Notes: a model not told the origin generated them from the letters alone. Counted from the stretch's first letter, positions 35,576 through 46,700 are shown. The stretch is DNA of 64,000 nucleotides from Moringa oleifera (GCA_021397835.1 JAJFZO010000659.1:283501-347500); one strand, 5' to 3'. Program-made: numbers and translations.

Positions 35576-35924
35576 CCATTTTCTCCTTTATTTGCTCCAC
35601 TATGAACATCCATATTCTCTTTCACTGCATGACATTGCCTTGTTTACTTGATAATTTGTATAAATAATTGTAGAAAATTTTATTTTTGACACCGATGGTT
35701 GGAAAATCTTATATACAAATATTATGATTAGATTTAGTAATTATAGAAATTATTTACATTGTAAATAAATTTTTTAGTTATTTATTTTATTTTTTAATAA
35801 ATTAAATTTATGTTGTATTATTTAGGTAATGATTGAATTTGATTGTAATTTGAGATAATTATTTTAATTATATTTTTATGAAATTTAAATTAGTAAGATA
35901 TAAATTAAATTTTATAATTATTAA

Positions 35925-36146
35925 TTTGACTTGAAGGAGTCGCGCACCCCTATTTCCACTAAGCTCAACTTTGAAGGAAAAAACAATACCAAAGAATATG
36001 AAGCTATCCGTGGACTAAAGGTTGCCTTGACCCTACAAATAAAAGAAATCGAAGTCTTTGGGGATTTAGCGCTTATCATTTGCCAAACTCAAGGGAAGTT
36101 GAAAGACAAAGATGATAAGATAAATAATTTAATTAAATTTTTATGA
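35925..36146 (+). pseudogene. Ty3/gypsy RNase H fragment inside the CACTA element
   Basis: The translation includes KLNFEGKNNTKEYEAIRGLK and EIEVFGDLALIICQTQG. This is the RNase H segment that carries the central acidic residues in gypsy elements (family pattern NNTAEYEA then VFGDS-LII-Q). Only about 70 residues are present, flanked by AT-rich DNA that is not retroelement. It follows a GATGG-type boundary near 35,930 without an LTR. The simplest reading is that the CACTA element picked up a scrap of retrotransposon, or that one inserted and decayed to this piece. Confidence 0.8.
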
Positions 36147-36700
36147 AATTTAAATTAGTTAGGTATTAATTAAATTTTGTAATTGTTAAATTTACAGGTT
36201 GATTAAAAATTTTGTTTACGTTAGATTAGATAGATAATAGTTTAATTAGAATGTAATTTGAGATAAATAATTCAATTGGACTTTTATGAAATTTAAATTC
36301 GTTAGATGTTAATTAAATTTTGAAGTTGTTAGTTTTATTTTTTAAAATAAATTTAGTTTATGATAGACTTAGATAATAGTTTAAAACAAATATTGTAATT
36401 TGTGATCAATATTAAGTTAGATTTTTATGAAATTTATATTAGTTAATTAGATATTGATTAAATTTGGAGTTGTTAATTTTATTTGTTACTAAATTTTAGT
36501 TTATTTTAGATGTAGATAATAGTTTAATTAAATATTATAATTTACATACGATAAATAATTCAATTAAATTTTTATAAAAATTAAATTGATTATATGTTAA
36601 TTATTAATGTAGGTGCAATTATACGTTGATTAGTTAACTTTATTTTTAATTTATAATCATTAGTTGTTGTTAGTATGTTATTTGTTAATTAAAATAATTG
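36147..36700. repeat. ATTAATTAAATTT-type AT-rich array
   Basis: Repeats of about 110-120 bases with the cores TTTTATGAAATTTAAATTAG, TTAGATATTAATTAAATTT and GATAATAGTTTAATTA recur about four times (near 36,140, 36,285, 36,425 and 36,570). It lies before the Transposase_24 remnant, where other elements here carry their AT-rich arrays. Confidence 0.65.
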
Positions 36701-36868
36701 CCATGTCTTGTAATCGATGAAACGAAACAAGTGAACCCGAGTCATATAGTGCCAGTTCATGTTCACTGCAGAATTGCTGTCAATGCTTGGTATGTATTAT
36801 GTTTAAGTTACTTAAACAAATAGAAATGAAAATGCTATGATTATTTATCACGTGTTTTATTTTCTTTA

Positions 36869-37503
36869 GGTGCGGGAGTAGGGTTTTGAGCTTACTGCAA
36901 TAGAGCTTTTCAAATGGACTCACACTAAGAAGTCTAATCCTGATGAGTTCATAAATGAGAGTCACATTTAATAAATAAATCTAATTATATCTTTTTTTAC
37001 TTCACTATTCAACTCAACTAATAAATAAGTTAATAAAATACTTTATTTATTGTAGGAACACTTTAAGGTGTTAGTTGCATAAGCTTTTCAGCCACAAGGG
37101 GGATATTTCTAAGGTAGACTACAATAAGTTTTAATATGAGGGAGTAGGTAGAGAGAAAAAGTATCAAGTGTATGGGCTTAAGAGCCAAGCTTTATCATGG
37201 TATTCAGGCGGCAACTCTAGTAGTGGATACTCTGTTTATGACGTAGCTATGTAGGATACACACTCTTAGATGAAAGCTATAGAATAGTGCATAGAGTTGG
37301 AGTGTAAGTATATAGAAGAGCATACGGAGGAGGAGCATAGGATTTTAGAAGATAAATTAGAAGAAGAGCGTAAGGCAAGGGAGTATGATAGCATATGCTT
37401 TGAGATCGAGTTACAAGAGCACTTATAGAGAGAGATTGATACGAATGAGTGCATTAACAAGATGAAGGGTCTCCTTCTAGGAAGCGTACCCCAGCATGCC
37501 TAA
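36869..37503 (+). pseudogene. Transposase_24-type (TNP1-like) remnant
   Basis: Plant CACTA elements commonly carry a second protein with a Transposase_24 domain and a coiled-coil tail. Here FELTAIELFKWTHTKK at about 36,887 and DEFINESHI fit the THT-K--EFV segment. After an intron-like AT stretch ending TTTATTGTAG (37,055), KKYQVYGLKSQALSW at about 37,160-37,205 fits the VYGLGSQA motif. It is followed by a Glu/Lys/Arg-rich helix (ECKYIEEHTEEEHRILEDKL) to a stop near 37,503. At least five in-frame stops are present. It ends about 140 bases before the subterminal repeats, a usual position. Confidence 0.7.
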
Positions 37504-37981
37504 CAATTAGATGTAATTTTTTGTATAAATATTATATTTGACGATAACAGAATATAATCTTGTATTTATTATCTTGTTTTATGAATTTAATCTTATTTTC
37601 TTTTCTTTTCTTTTCGTTTAAAATTAATTTTTTTAAAAAATTATTATATTCACGACAGGCCTATTAGTCGCTAATTAGTAGTTAGTTTAGTGACAGATTC
37701 ATGCGCGCCGCTAGTTTAGCGATATATTCATATATTTGTTGCTAAACCAGCTATCGATATACATCGTTTGGTAACCTAGAGACAGATTTATATCGGTCAC
37801 GAATCAGTCACTAACTAACTACAAGTACAAAATTCAATCATTAGTTTTTTTTTTTTTTTTGCACTACCAATTTTAACTATCAATTTTATTTATCGTTAAT
37901 ACATCGCTAAAAAATTTAGCGACATATTTTTTAATTTAGCGATGAATTTATCTATCACTAAAACTAGATTTTTTTGTAGTG

Positions 37982-39114
37982 AATAATTTATAAGTTTTTT
38001 AAAATAATATTTAACTATTTAAAATTCAAAGTTTTCTTTATAGTACAATCGTGAAGAAAAGTAATAGTATTATTATATTTATTATTTAATTAAATATTTT
38101 TTAAATTTAATTTTATTATTATTTAAATGAAACATTTCTCCACTATTGGTAAAAACTGTGAAGAAAGATTTAGAATATATATATTTTTTAATTTTATTAT
38201 TCGCATAAATAATAATTTCATTATTAAAAAAAGTTCGAAAAGAAGACCTTTGCCGACATGGGGTAAGGGACTTCATTAACAATGCAACTGGGTTTCCACC
38301 CTCGTCCATCTATCATGAATTTTATTTTTAAACTAATTAATTACATGAAATTTATGTTCCTTCCTTTTTAAACATTCCTTTTTCTTTATGTTAGTATTAT
38401 ACACTCATCATCTTGAAAGAGTTCAAGTTCATTATACCTTTACACTCATCATCTTGAAAGAGTTCAAGTTCATTATACATAGCCCTTATGCACTTGACTT
38501 TGAAGGTACTTGCTACTAGTCTTTTTCTTTTATTGGCGATAGTCTTAGTCTTAGGCATTTTAGGTCAAATGACGAAAAATTGGATAAATTGATAGTAGAT
38601 CAAAGAAAAAAAAGATTAGAAGTGTTTAAAGTGATTAAGGCCAAGATTTGGCCGAAAATCAAAAGAGACACTAGAGATGAGAGGTCAATGTTAAGGTTCT
38701 AGTAAATAATGGAAATTTGGGGAAAAACTTTGAAAGGGGTTTATATAAAGCTCAATAGAAATGTTGTACCGGTGTGGTACCAATATTATCGGTGAAGTTA
38801 CTGTCTATGCCGATATTATCGGTATTATGAAAGCTCGATATTGTCGCTAGATGATCGATAATATCATTTGCTTTTCAAAAAATCTCCTAGTGGTGTCTTA
38901 GTTGGTTTTGAACCAACTATAACTACCTGAGCCGCTATGTGATCTATGTCTAAGTAACTATTTATGAAAACATTTACATTCACATAAAGGAGTAGCATAG
39001 AGAAATCACACAAACATCAAAGCATGATCAAAATCATGATATGCACTTTGCATACCAACACTTTTAGGTTTCTTCTAGAGTCGTGTTAAACAAACTGAAA
39101 TGCATTCTATGTTT
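37982..39114. other. AT-rich; short duplication; possible copia LTR portion
   Basis: No gene. A 41-base tandem duplication lies at 38,401-38,482. Between 38,770 and 38,880 the word CGATATTATCGGT and variants recur four times. This stretch follows, on the minus strand, the end of a copia polyprotein (39,115), so part of it is probably that element's 3' LTR; its limits were not found. Confidence 0.35.
38401..38482. repeat. Two identical tandem copies, period 41
   Basis: ACACTCATCATCTTGAAAGA at 38,401 is repeated exactly at 38,442, and both run on to GTTCATTATAC. Confidence 0.95.
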
Positions 39115-39470
39115 CTCCTAAACTTCTCATTCCTAGTTTTCTCCTTATTTTGATGAATTTATTCTCATTTAGTGGCATAATGAAAATATCTATTGGTTAA
39201 TTATTAATGAAAACATATTCTAACAGTACATTACCTTTTTGAACGTGATCACGTAAGAAATAGTGTAACATCTATGTATTTTGTGTGTGAGTGCCACATT
39301 AAATTCTTAAATATATTGATTGTACTGGTGTTATCACATGTAATATGAATATTTTAATAGTTTAGGCTATAGTCTTCTAAGGTTTGCTTCATCCACAAAT
39401 TTGTTGTACAAGTACAACTGTCAAAGATATATTAGCTTCAACTATGGCAAGGTAACCAAATTTTATTTTT
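39115..39470 (-). pseudogene. Ty1/copia RNase H C-terminal remnant
   Basis: Read on the minus strand in two to three frames: LAIVEANISL near 39,450, CDNTSTINIFKNLMWHSHTK near 39,345-39,290, FLRDHVQKGNVLLEYVFINN near 39,262-39,205, then DIFIMPLNENKF and IRRKLGM near 39,130. This is the order and wording of the end of copia polyproteins (CDN-SAI-L--NP--H-RTKHI, HFIRD-V--G, ADI-TK-L, RR-LGM). It would have cleaved RNA in RNA-DNA hybrids. Only about 115 codons remain, with frameshifts. The upstream part stops close to the CACTA terminus at 39,528, which may have displaced it. Confidence 0.85.
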
Positions 39471-39527
39471 TTACTAAATAAAGATACTAAAGATGACCCT
39501 AATTAAGAAATTACATGTTTCACTTTT

Positions 39528-42500
39528 CAGTACGAAAAAAAACGGAAGGTTTTTCTTCACAATTAAAAAGGACTTTTGGTCATAGTTTTAAAAGTGTGAA
39601 CTACTTAGTGTGAATAAAAAAGTGTATGAATAGGTCATAATTTTTGAACTGTGAATAAAGGATAGAATAGTTCATAGTTCATTAATACCTTTATTCACAA
39701 TTCTGAAACTATAAACAAAAAATGGAATAGTTTACAGTTCATTAATACTTTTATTCATAATTCTAAAATTGTGAACTATTTTATTTTATAAATAATTATT
39801 ATTATTTTAATTATTAGTTTTTAAATAGTATCACTTAACTAGATAAATGATATGACTCCAAAGTAACTCCAACGATAAGGAATTATCTATGACTAACATG
39901 ACAATGTCATCTTAATTTTGCGGAGAAAAATACAAAACTTGAATAAAAGCAAAGCAAGAACTTATGACACATCTGTTAGATTTGGAATAGATAAAATATT
40001 CACACAAAAAATATAAGATGCAATAAGTGAATACAATACTTATTGAGAATTTCGGGCATTCTAAAAGTACAACAAAACACAATCAATATTTGGCAAATGA
40101 AAGCTCTATCCATCCTTTAATGAACTTTAAAACAAAACTCCTATAATTATCACCACCCAGATTATGCACTTTAGCCTACCATGAAAATAGAGAAAATATG
40201 GTGTAACAAAATACAAATCAAATTAATTAAAGTAGCATGTCTTTAGAAACTAAACTGCTAATACAAGAATGAGATATCTCAAATATAGATTATAAATCAA
40301 ATCAAATTGCCTACCTTTAGAAGCAAAAAATATAAGAAAAGCATAGGCATCTCACCTATAAAAGTAAATATAAAACTTCTAAGATCATGAGCAACCTTCC
40401 AAATGTTCTTCACCAATTTATTATGCTCTGAAAGCTTTCCTTAGCGATAGCATTCATAAATATCCATTTCACAATCTTGTGTTTGTTCTTTTCATCCAAG
40501 TCCATGTCATCTTTATCTTGATATTCTCCTTTCCTCATTATTCTCATGATTGCACTTAACTTCTCCACCTTTTCCTTAAAGTACTAATGGAGTATCTCTA
40601 AAAATATTATAAAGCGAAAAAGAAAAAGAAAAAAGAAAAAAGAGTTAATAGTTGAACATACGTATAAATTATTGTTAGTCAAAATAAAACTAGAAAAGAA
40701 TGAGCCATAATGGGATGATTTAATTTCCTATGCAATAAGAGCTAGTAATTATGCACTAAAAAGTTCTTAAGACATCTCCACTGTAAATGTCAATAGTAAA
40801 GGATATGGTGATTTAGTTCTCATTGTAGAAAACTTTTCTTAATAGTTTGAAACATGCAACAATCTAGAAACTACATCAAAATACAAACAGAAGAGACACA
40901 TTCAAGAAGTACGTTTAGACAATCAATTGGGAAAGCTTAAAAGTAGAGATGACTAAACTAGGATTGGATGTTAACCACTAATCACCAAAATAAATTTATT
41001 CAACTTGAATAAAAAGGAAAATGAATCCTAAATAGTTAAAATTTTATCCTAAATAGTTAAAATTTTATATCAAGAAAACTCTTAAGCTCAAATGCAAAAA
41101 TGTTAACAGGGAGCTTCATAACCAACTAATCAAGAAAAGCTTACCAAGGAGAACATTAAGGAAGGCTAGCCATAAGAACCAAAGATACCGTTACTTGATA
41201 TCTTGAAAATAGATGGACTCTTTTTGCTTCTGAATTGTTTGCTCCCCTTGGGAAATACTCCTTGCATGATTATAGAGCATGGACTAGCGTCAATAAGCTC
41301 TTCTCCTTGAATTTCTCTTTCGAAGATATATCCTCTAGAGCTTTACATGAAATGTCCTAAATCTCATCCTCATAAACCTGCTAGGATCAATTTTAAACAT
41401 TCTTGTCAACAATGAAATTCAAACAGATTAATTATAATAAAAGAAGAAAAAATTTACAAAGCATTTTGTTAATATACAATGACTTTTGCTCTTGTTTCAT
41501 TAGCATCAAAATGATGCTTAAAGTTTAAAGCACCATTTTTTTGAAAGTTTTTTGCCAAAAAATTGATACAATATTCTACAAAGTACTAAACAATAGAAAT
41601 TAGCATGAAGTTTCTTAAGCAATTTAAGCAGCAAAAAGTTCAAAATTTTTGCTATATAAGAAAAGAAAAGGGGATTCATTTCGAGCATTAAAAAATAAAA
41701 GAGATGATTACATTATTGTATACCTCTAAGGATGTTGTAATGAACCAAGGAGTTGAGGTAGCACTACCAAGCATTGAAAAATAAAAGAATCTCTAAAATC
41801 TCTAGATTACACATTAATGAAGCTGAATTCTTCATTTTTCCATTATTGTGAAAAGAATCCCTTAAAACCTAGTAACTAAGATAGTATAAAAAGAGATATA
41901 ACACAAAGTCAAAGAGGGAGCTATTGCCTAATTAAATCACTTGGGATAGAGGTGGTCACAATTTGGTTTCAATTCGATTTCGATTTTGAATCGTTGGTTC
42001 AAAATTTATGGTTACATTAATCGGAGCCTCAACCATTAAGGTTCGATTTTGATTAAGGTTTGATTCAAAAATTGTTTATGGTTTAAGTTTCAGTTCATAA
42101 ACGATTTAGGTTCAAGTCCAGTTCAAATTCAATTTAGGTTTAGGTTAGCTTTTAAGTCAGTTCAAAGAGGTTTTTTCTCTTAAATAAGAACATTTTATAT
42201 TTTAATTAAAATTTTTAATAAAAATGAAATGACTATATTTTTATTAAAAATATATTTTGTAAAATATAATTATTTTATAAATTTTATACATTAATTTTTA
42301 TTAAAAATTTTAAAATTAAATTATTTATATTTTTTAATTAATTTAATTAAAAATCGAATAAGAACCATTGATTTTGATTTTGATTAAATATCAAAATTTA
42401 CATGAACCATAAGTGAACCATGTTTAAAGTGATTTCGATCATAGTTCATAGTTTTAGTTTGATTCAAATTTTAAAGGTTATGGTTCGGTTCACAGGTTTG

Positions 42501-42895
42501 ATCTAAACAGTGGTCAACCCTAACTAGGGAGAGGGAAAGTGAGGGTGGCTATGTAAAGAAAGGAAAAAGATAAAAAGGAAAAAAAAAAAACGAGAGAAAA
42601 GGTGCAAGCCTGCCATTTAGGTAAACTTTTTTTCACAGTTCCGATGAAACTATGTAGAAAAAGCCTGCCTAAAAGGAGCTTTCTCCATAGTCCCAAAGGA
42701 ACTATGAATAAAAAGCTTTTTATAGTAAACATTTATTGACAGTTGCCTAGAACTATGAATAAAGTTTTATTTTGTCCTCCTCTATTCACAATTGTCCAAT
42801 AACTATCAATTATTTTTCTTTATTTAACTTTTATTTGCTATTTTAATTTAATTGTGAACTATTAAGTGTTAATTAAAGTCTTTTTTCCTATAATG
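39528..42895. mobile_element. CACTA-like element, non-autonomous
   Basis: The left end CAGTACGAAAAAAAACGG and the right end CTTTTTTCCTATAATG (reverse complement CATTATAGGAAAAAAG) are decayed CACTA termini. Flanking triplets TTT and TGT match only partly. Subterminal units of the kind TTCACAATTCTGAAACTATG recur at 39,600-39,780. Their counterparts TTCACAGTTCCGATGAAACT, TAGTCCCAAAGGAACTATGA and TTGCCTAGAACTATGAATAA lie at 42,630-42,870; the pairing supports one element. The interior (39,900-41,900) shows no recognised coding sequence, only AT-rich DNA with short frames. A hAT-like MITE sits inside at 41,947. Confidence 0.65.
41947..42522. mobile_element. hAT-like MITE, 576 bases, with 8-base target duplication
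   Basis: Ends TAGAGGTGGTCAC and TGGTCAACCCTA form a terminal inverted repeat (reverse complement of the latter TAGGGTTGACCA; about 9 of 13 positions agree). The flanks ACTTGGGA (41,939-41,946) and ACTAGGGA (42,523-42,530) match at 7 of 8, the length typical of hAT transposition. The interior is a run of GGTTCGATTTTGATT and GGTTCAAATTT units with a long AT-only centre. It has no coding capacity. Confidence 0.75.
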
Positions 42896-43640
42896 TGTGC
42901 CATTATAGTCTGTAACACCCCCATCATAGTTCACATTTAAATAGCTAAATAGATCGAATTTGGTACCCTAAGGGTACCATGATCCCAAGTCAATAGTACC
43001 TCTTGGATACCTAAAGATTTTCTTAACTGCCTTGAGGAGGGAATCTCTAGGAATAGCTTGGTATCTAGCACGCATACACACACTAAATAAAATATTGGGT
43101 TTACTTCTCATTAGTTACAATAATGACCCTATTGTACCTCTATATAATGTTATGTTGATTTTGTTGGCCTCTTCATTTTTATCTTATTTTATAGAAGTGC
43201 CCATGGGTTTAACATAAGCTTTGACCATTTTTGGTTAAGTAAAATCCTTGGTATCTTTGATTCCCTTTTTACTCTCTCATTCTCTCATCCTCTCTTCAAC
43301 TCTTTTGATCAAATCAAACATCCAAGAAGTTGATTAGATTTAGGATTGATCAAGAAGATTGAATATTTCATTTTGTTGGTCTCTAATATGTAAGTTTTTT
43401 TTAATAAGTTTTCATTCAATTTGGTTTGAGTTTGAAGGATAAATTTAGAGATTCAAAATTATCTTTAGATTTGCTTGATTGAGTATGATTTGATGGATGA
43501 TAATCAAGTATTTATGTACCTAGGAATCATTTAGATGTGCTTGATGAATTTTTATTGGTAAAATTTGTTTTTTTTTCTTTTGTAAGTATGTTTGAATGAG
43601 TATGTTAAGGAAGGATGAATATATATTGTTGAATTTGTAT
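42896..43640. other. No gene recognised
   Basis: Mixed sequence between the 39.5 kb CACTA-like element and the AT-rich array. It includes the palindrome GGTACCCTAAGGGTACC at 42,961. The left terminus of the large TNP2-bearing element should lie near here but was not identified. Confidence 0.3.
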
Positions 43641-44450
43641 TTTCATAATTTTACATATGACAAATTAATTAATGAATTAAGTAGATATTAGTTAGATTGA
43701 TCTATATTTAGATGAATTTATAATTTAATAAATTTATATTTAATTTGATGAATTAATATTTTGATGATAAATTACTTATATTTTAATCAAGTAATAAAAT
43801 GCTTATTATTTACTTAATTAGATATTAGTTAGATCCTAAATAGATAATTAATTACTTAATTAATTAGATGTTTATTGAGTAATTTGATGTTATTTAGATG
43901 TTTATTAAGTAATCAAGTTGTTAATTAGTAAATGTTACTAGATTCATTCAATGTTAACTAAGTGGTTATGAATTAACTAATTAGTTTTTAATAAACTAAT
44001 TAGGTGTGAGCTATATATATGTTATTTGTTCAACTAAGTTATTCATTAAATTAGATAATTAATGAATTAGATTTTAATTATGTAATTAATTAAGTAGTTG
44101 TTTCTTTATTTTGATTATAATTAATAAATCAGTTAGATGCTTGTAGGGTAATTAGATGTTTATTAATTAATTGGATATTAATTACTTTAGTTTAGTTGTT
44201 ATAAATTAATTACTTAGATTTAATTAAATAATTACATGTTAGTTATAAGTTATTTATTTAATTAGATAACTTAATAATTAGATAATAAATTTATTAATTA
44301 CATATTATATGTTAACTTATTTAATTAGATAACTTATTAATTAGATACTAACTACTTATATGTTAATTAGATATTAACATGTTGGTTAATTCTTGAACTT
44401 TAAATTAATTAATTTGACATTACTTAGATAATTAATGAATTAGATTCTAA
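43640..44450. repeat. TTAATTAGATGTTAATTA-type AT-rich array
   Basis: Dozens of units of the type TTAATTAGATATTAATTA over 800 bases, with almost no G or C outside the GAT core. It matches the array at 47,330-47,880 and, inverted, those at 10,795 and 59,250. Confidence 0.75.
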
Positions 44451-44764
44451 TTTAATGAGGCCATTTCTGCAAACTCATTTGTTTAACAAGTTTATTCAGA
44501 AGCTTCTTTGTTAAGGCCATTTCTTTTCTGAGTTTATTTTCTCTTCGGTCTTTTATTTCCATTTGTCTTTTTATCTCTCTCTAAAATCTCTTTATTGAGT
44601 CTCCATTAGATGAAATTTTTTTTGTAGTCGTTCTTCCATCTTTTTTTCCTTCGCATCTCTCATAGCATGTTCTTTTTGCAATCTATCTTCCATCATTACA
44701 CGTTCTCTTGCTAATCATTCTTTCATTTCTACACACTACTACAAAAATCGTAATAAGTGAGAAT

Positions 44765-45050
44765 GTTTTGATGACAATTATTCAAAGAACTGTCATTAAA
44801 AGGCTCATTAACACTTTTAATGACAGTTCTTCCACAATTGTCATTAAAAATGAGTTCTTTAATGTCAGTTAAACAAAAACTGATATTAAAAGACCCATCA
44901 CTTGAGCCTTTAATGCCACTTCTTGAAGAACTAACGTTAAAATACCCATCACTAGAGCATTTAATGCCAGTTCTTGAAGAACTGACGTTAAAACATCCAT
45001 CACTAGAGCATTTGATGCCAGTTCTTGAAGAACTGATGTTAAAGGTCAAA
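44765..45050. repeat. Left subterminal repeats, including three 51-base units
   Basis: Inverted units AATGACAGTTCTTCCACAAT / AGAACTGTCATTAAAAGG are followed by three tandem 51-base copies of TTAATGCCAGTTCTTGAAGA then ACTGACGTTAAAA (starts of TAATGCCA at 44,911, 44,962 and 45,013). Each unit is an imperfect hairpin. Confidence 0.85.
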
Positions 45051-45259
45051 ATAGGATTGGGATTACAACTGCCATCTTTAATGAGCCACACAAGCTTACA
45101 GCTTTTACGAGGGTGGGCATGCCATTATATCTATCCATGTTGAGAAAGAAGTGAAGCATTTCTTATAAAGAGCTTATAACAATGCAAAAATTATATATTC
45201 TCATCACTCATAACAAAGAGCTCTATGCACTTGTAGTGCTTTGTTTAAACATGAGACAC

Positions 45260-45690
45260 TCACAATAGCAATAGCAACAACTTTAACAAATAGTTGCACC
45301 ATAGAGTGGCTCACATTCTAATCCGGTTCCTTCATCAACTCCTAATTCTGCTGGATTTGCTGTAACAGCAACTATAGTAGCAACTGCTATAACCGCTGCA
45401 GCAGCAGCAATAGCGACTGCAGCTGTATCTACTACAACCGCCGCAGTAACAGTCGCTGCAATTACTGAAACCGCCACAGCAATAGTCTCTGTTGTAAGTA
45501 GTAGCAATAGTCGTTACTATTGTTAGTGCTGCTACTTATAGTAGCAACGGTCAGCAGCTATAACAACCGCTGCAACAACCATAGCAGTAGCTATTGTAAG
45601 TAGCAGCAACGATTGTTGCTGCTACTACTGCTTACAATAGCAACGACTATTGCAATCATCGTAACTGCTGCAGCCAAAAGCAAAGACATT
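45260..45690. repeat. Trinucleotide-phased GCAACNGTTGC-rich block
   Basis: Repeats of three-base phase such as GTAGCAACTGCTATAACCGC and GTAGCAACGGTCAGCAGC; many are inverted (GCAACGATTGTTGC). Minus strand 45,507-45,283 reads as an Ala/Val/Ile-only run followed by a less biased tail (NPAELGVDEGTGLECEP). The block is richer in G and C than its surroundings. It may derive from an alanine-rich coding segment, but the simple repeat alone would give such a frame. Confidence 0.55.
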
Positions 45691-45759
45691 GCTCCTATAG
45701 GATGTTAGCATGATAAAGGCATTACTAGCCTCTTGCCAAATGGTTACTGAGGATTAAGA

Positions 45760-46345
45760 TGAAATGGATAACTTAGATGACCTGTCACTACATGCATGGC
45801 TTGATGATTGCTATGTCTGAGACTGCACATTAGGATTCAAAAGTTGGTTAAGGTGCAAAGAGTTAGGCTAGAAATAAAGTTGAAGTTGCGGTTGCAGCAC
45901 AGCTTGAGTTTGAGAAACGAGATGATGCTGACGGTAAAGTTGAGAAAAAGCCTATTGCTAAAGGTAAGTCTTTAGATGTTTCGTCTGAGCATTAGGCTGC
46001 TGATACTGAGGCATCTGCATATGTTGGGGGGGAGGTTGATTTGAGTAGCTCTGTGAACTAGGCTGAGTTTGAAGGTGAGGAGGACCTTAGGATGGTGCAT
46101 GAGTATGCAAAGGAACTTAAGAATGTGGCATCACTATAAGTTAAGCTTGAGGGTGTGGGTTTAGTCGTACCTGATTCTGAGATTGAAAAACCATAGGTGC
46201 TGGGACAAGAAGACATTATTGAGGCTATCCAAAGGGTTATAATTAGGATTGGGGCAAAACCTAAGGTTGCACTTGTGGTTGAGGCTGCACTGACAATTGA
46301 GGTTGTGGAGCCAATGGCTCCATATACACTTGAGCTTCAGTAAAG
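45760..46345 (-). pseudogene. Pro/Gln-rich protein fragment, possibly captured from a host gene
   Basis: One minus-strand frame reads as a low-complexity Pro/Gln/His-rich domain: PQPQLSVQPQPQVQP, QNQVRLNPHPQA, VPLHTHAPS, PPPQHMQMPQYQQPNAQTK and HHLVSQTQAVLQPQLQLY. About ten stop codons interrupt it. Almost all are TAA or TAG at positions where CAA or CAG (Gln) would fit, consistent with C-to-T decay of methylated DNA. No CACTA protein that I know has this composition here; it resembles Q/P-rich regions of plant nuclear proteins. The parent is not identified. The plus strand is also fairly open but less coherent. Confidence 0.5.
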
Positions 46346-46479
46346 TGCATCTAGTAGTTACATGTACACTGAATTCCTAAAAGCACACCCAGAACAATGC
46401 ATTGTGCACTCAGATAGAGGACCTGCCAAGTGCATCCACTCCTATGATATAGACAATGAACCACTACTTTCCCAATAGC

Positions 46480-46700
46480 TAAGCCTTCAATGCCAATTTT
46501 GAAAGAATTTCCATTAAAGTCTTTCACCTTCAATGCCAGTTCTGGAAAAGTTGCTATTAAAGTCTCTGGCCTTCAACGCTAGTTATGCTAGAGCTGGTGG
46601 TAAAGTCTGTGGCCTTCAACTCTAGTTTTAAAAGAATTGGCGTAGTCTATGGCCTTTAATGCGAGTTTTTCCAGAACTGACGTTAAAGGCTATCCTGCCT
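46480..46700. repeat. Inner subterminal-type repeats
   Basis: Four diverged units of about 55 bases built on TTCAATGCCAGTTCTGGAAA and TTAAAGTCT-GGCC, ending AGAACTGACGTTAAAGGC near 46,695. Similar units occur at 20,540-20,615 in the related element. Confidence 0.75.

Larger units (their letters stand above)
34910..37981 (+). mobile_element. CACTA element, complete with terminal repeats and AAT target duplication
   Basis: The left terminus is CACTATAAAAAAATTTA and the right terminus, read in reverse complement, is CACTACAAAAAAATCTA (15 of 17 the same). AAT stands at 34,907-34,909 and again at 37,982-37,984, the three-base duplication expected for CACTA. Subterminal units around TAGCGACGGACTAATGATGG (about 34,930-35,160) and TTTAGCGACATATTTTTTAA (about 37,640-37,975) face each other. 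Inside lie a GC-richer repeat block, an RNase H fragment, an AT-rich array and a Transposase_24 remnant, all described separately. No TNP2-type transposase is present, so it is non-autonomous. Confidence 0.9.

Noticed and set aside
43079..43097. CACTAAATAAAATATTGGG as the missing left terminus of the large CACTA element
   Set aside because: No subterminal inverted repeats follow it and no ATG target duplication matching the 61,466 end precedes it.
44820..45143. A 107-codon open frame with 17-residue leucine-rich repeats (SLEHLMPVLEELTLK type)
   Set aside because: It is the translation of three 51-base subterminal hairpin units (51 is 17 codons) of the CACTA element, so the apparent protein repeat is a by-product of DNA repeats. 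The opposite strand gives an equally repetitive frame.
45283..45507. Ala/Val/Ile-rich 74-codon minus-strand frame as a membrane protein
   Set aside because: It falls in a three-base-phased simple repeat, which yields such a frame automatically. There is no start context, family match or continuation.
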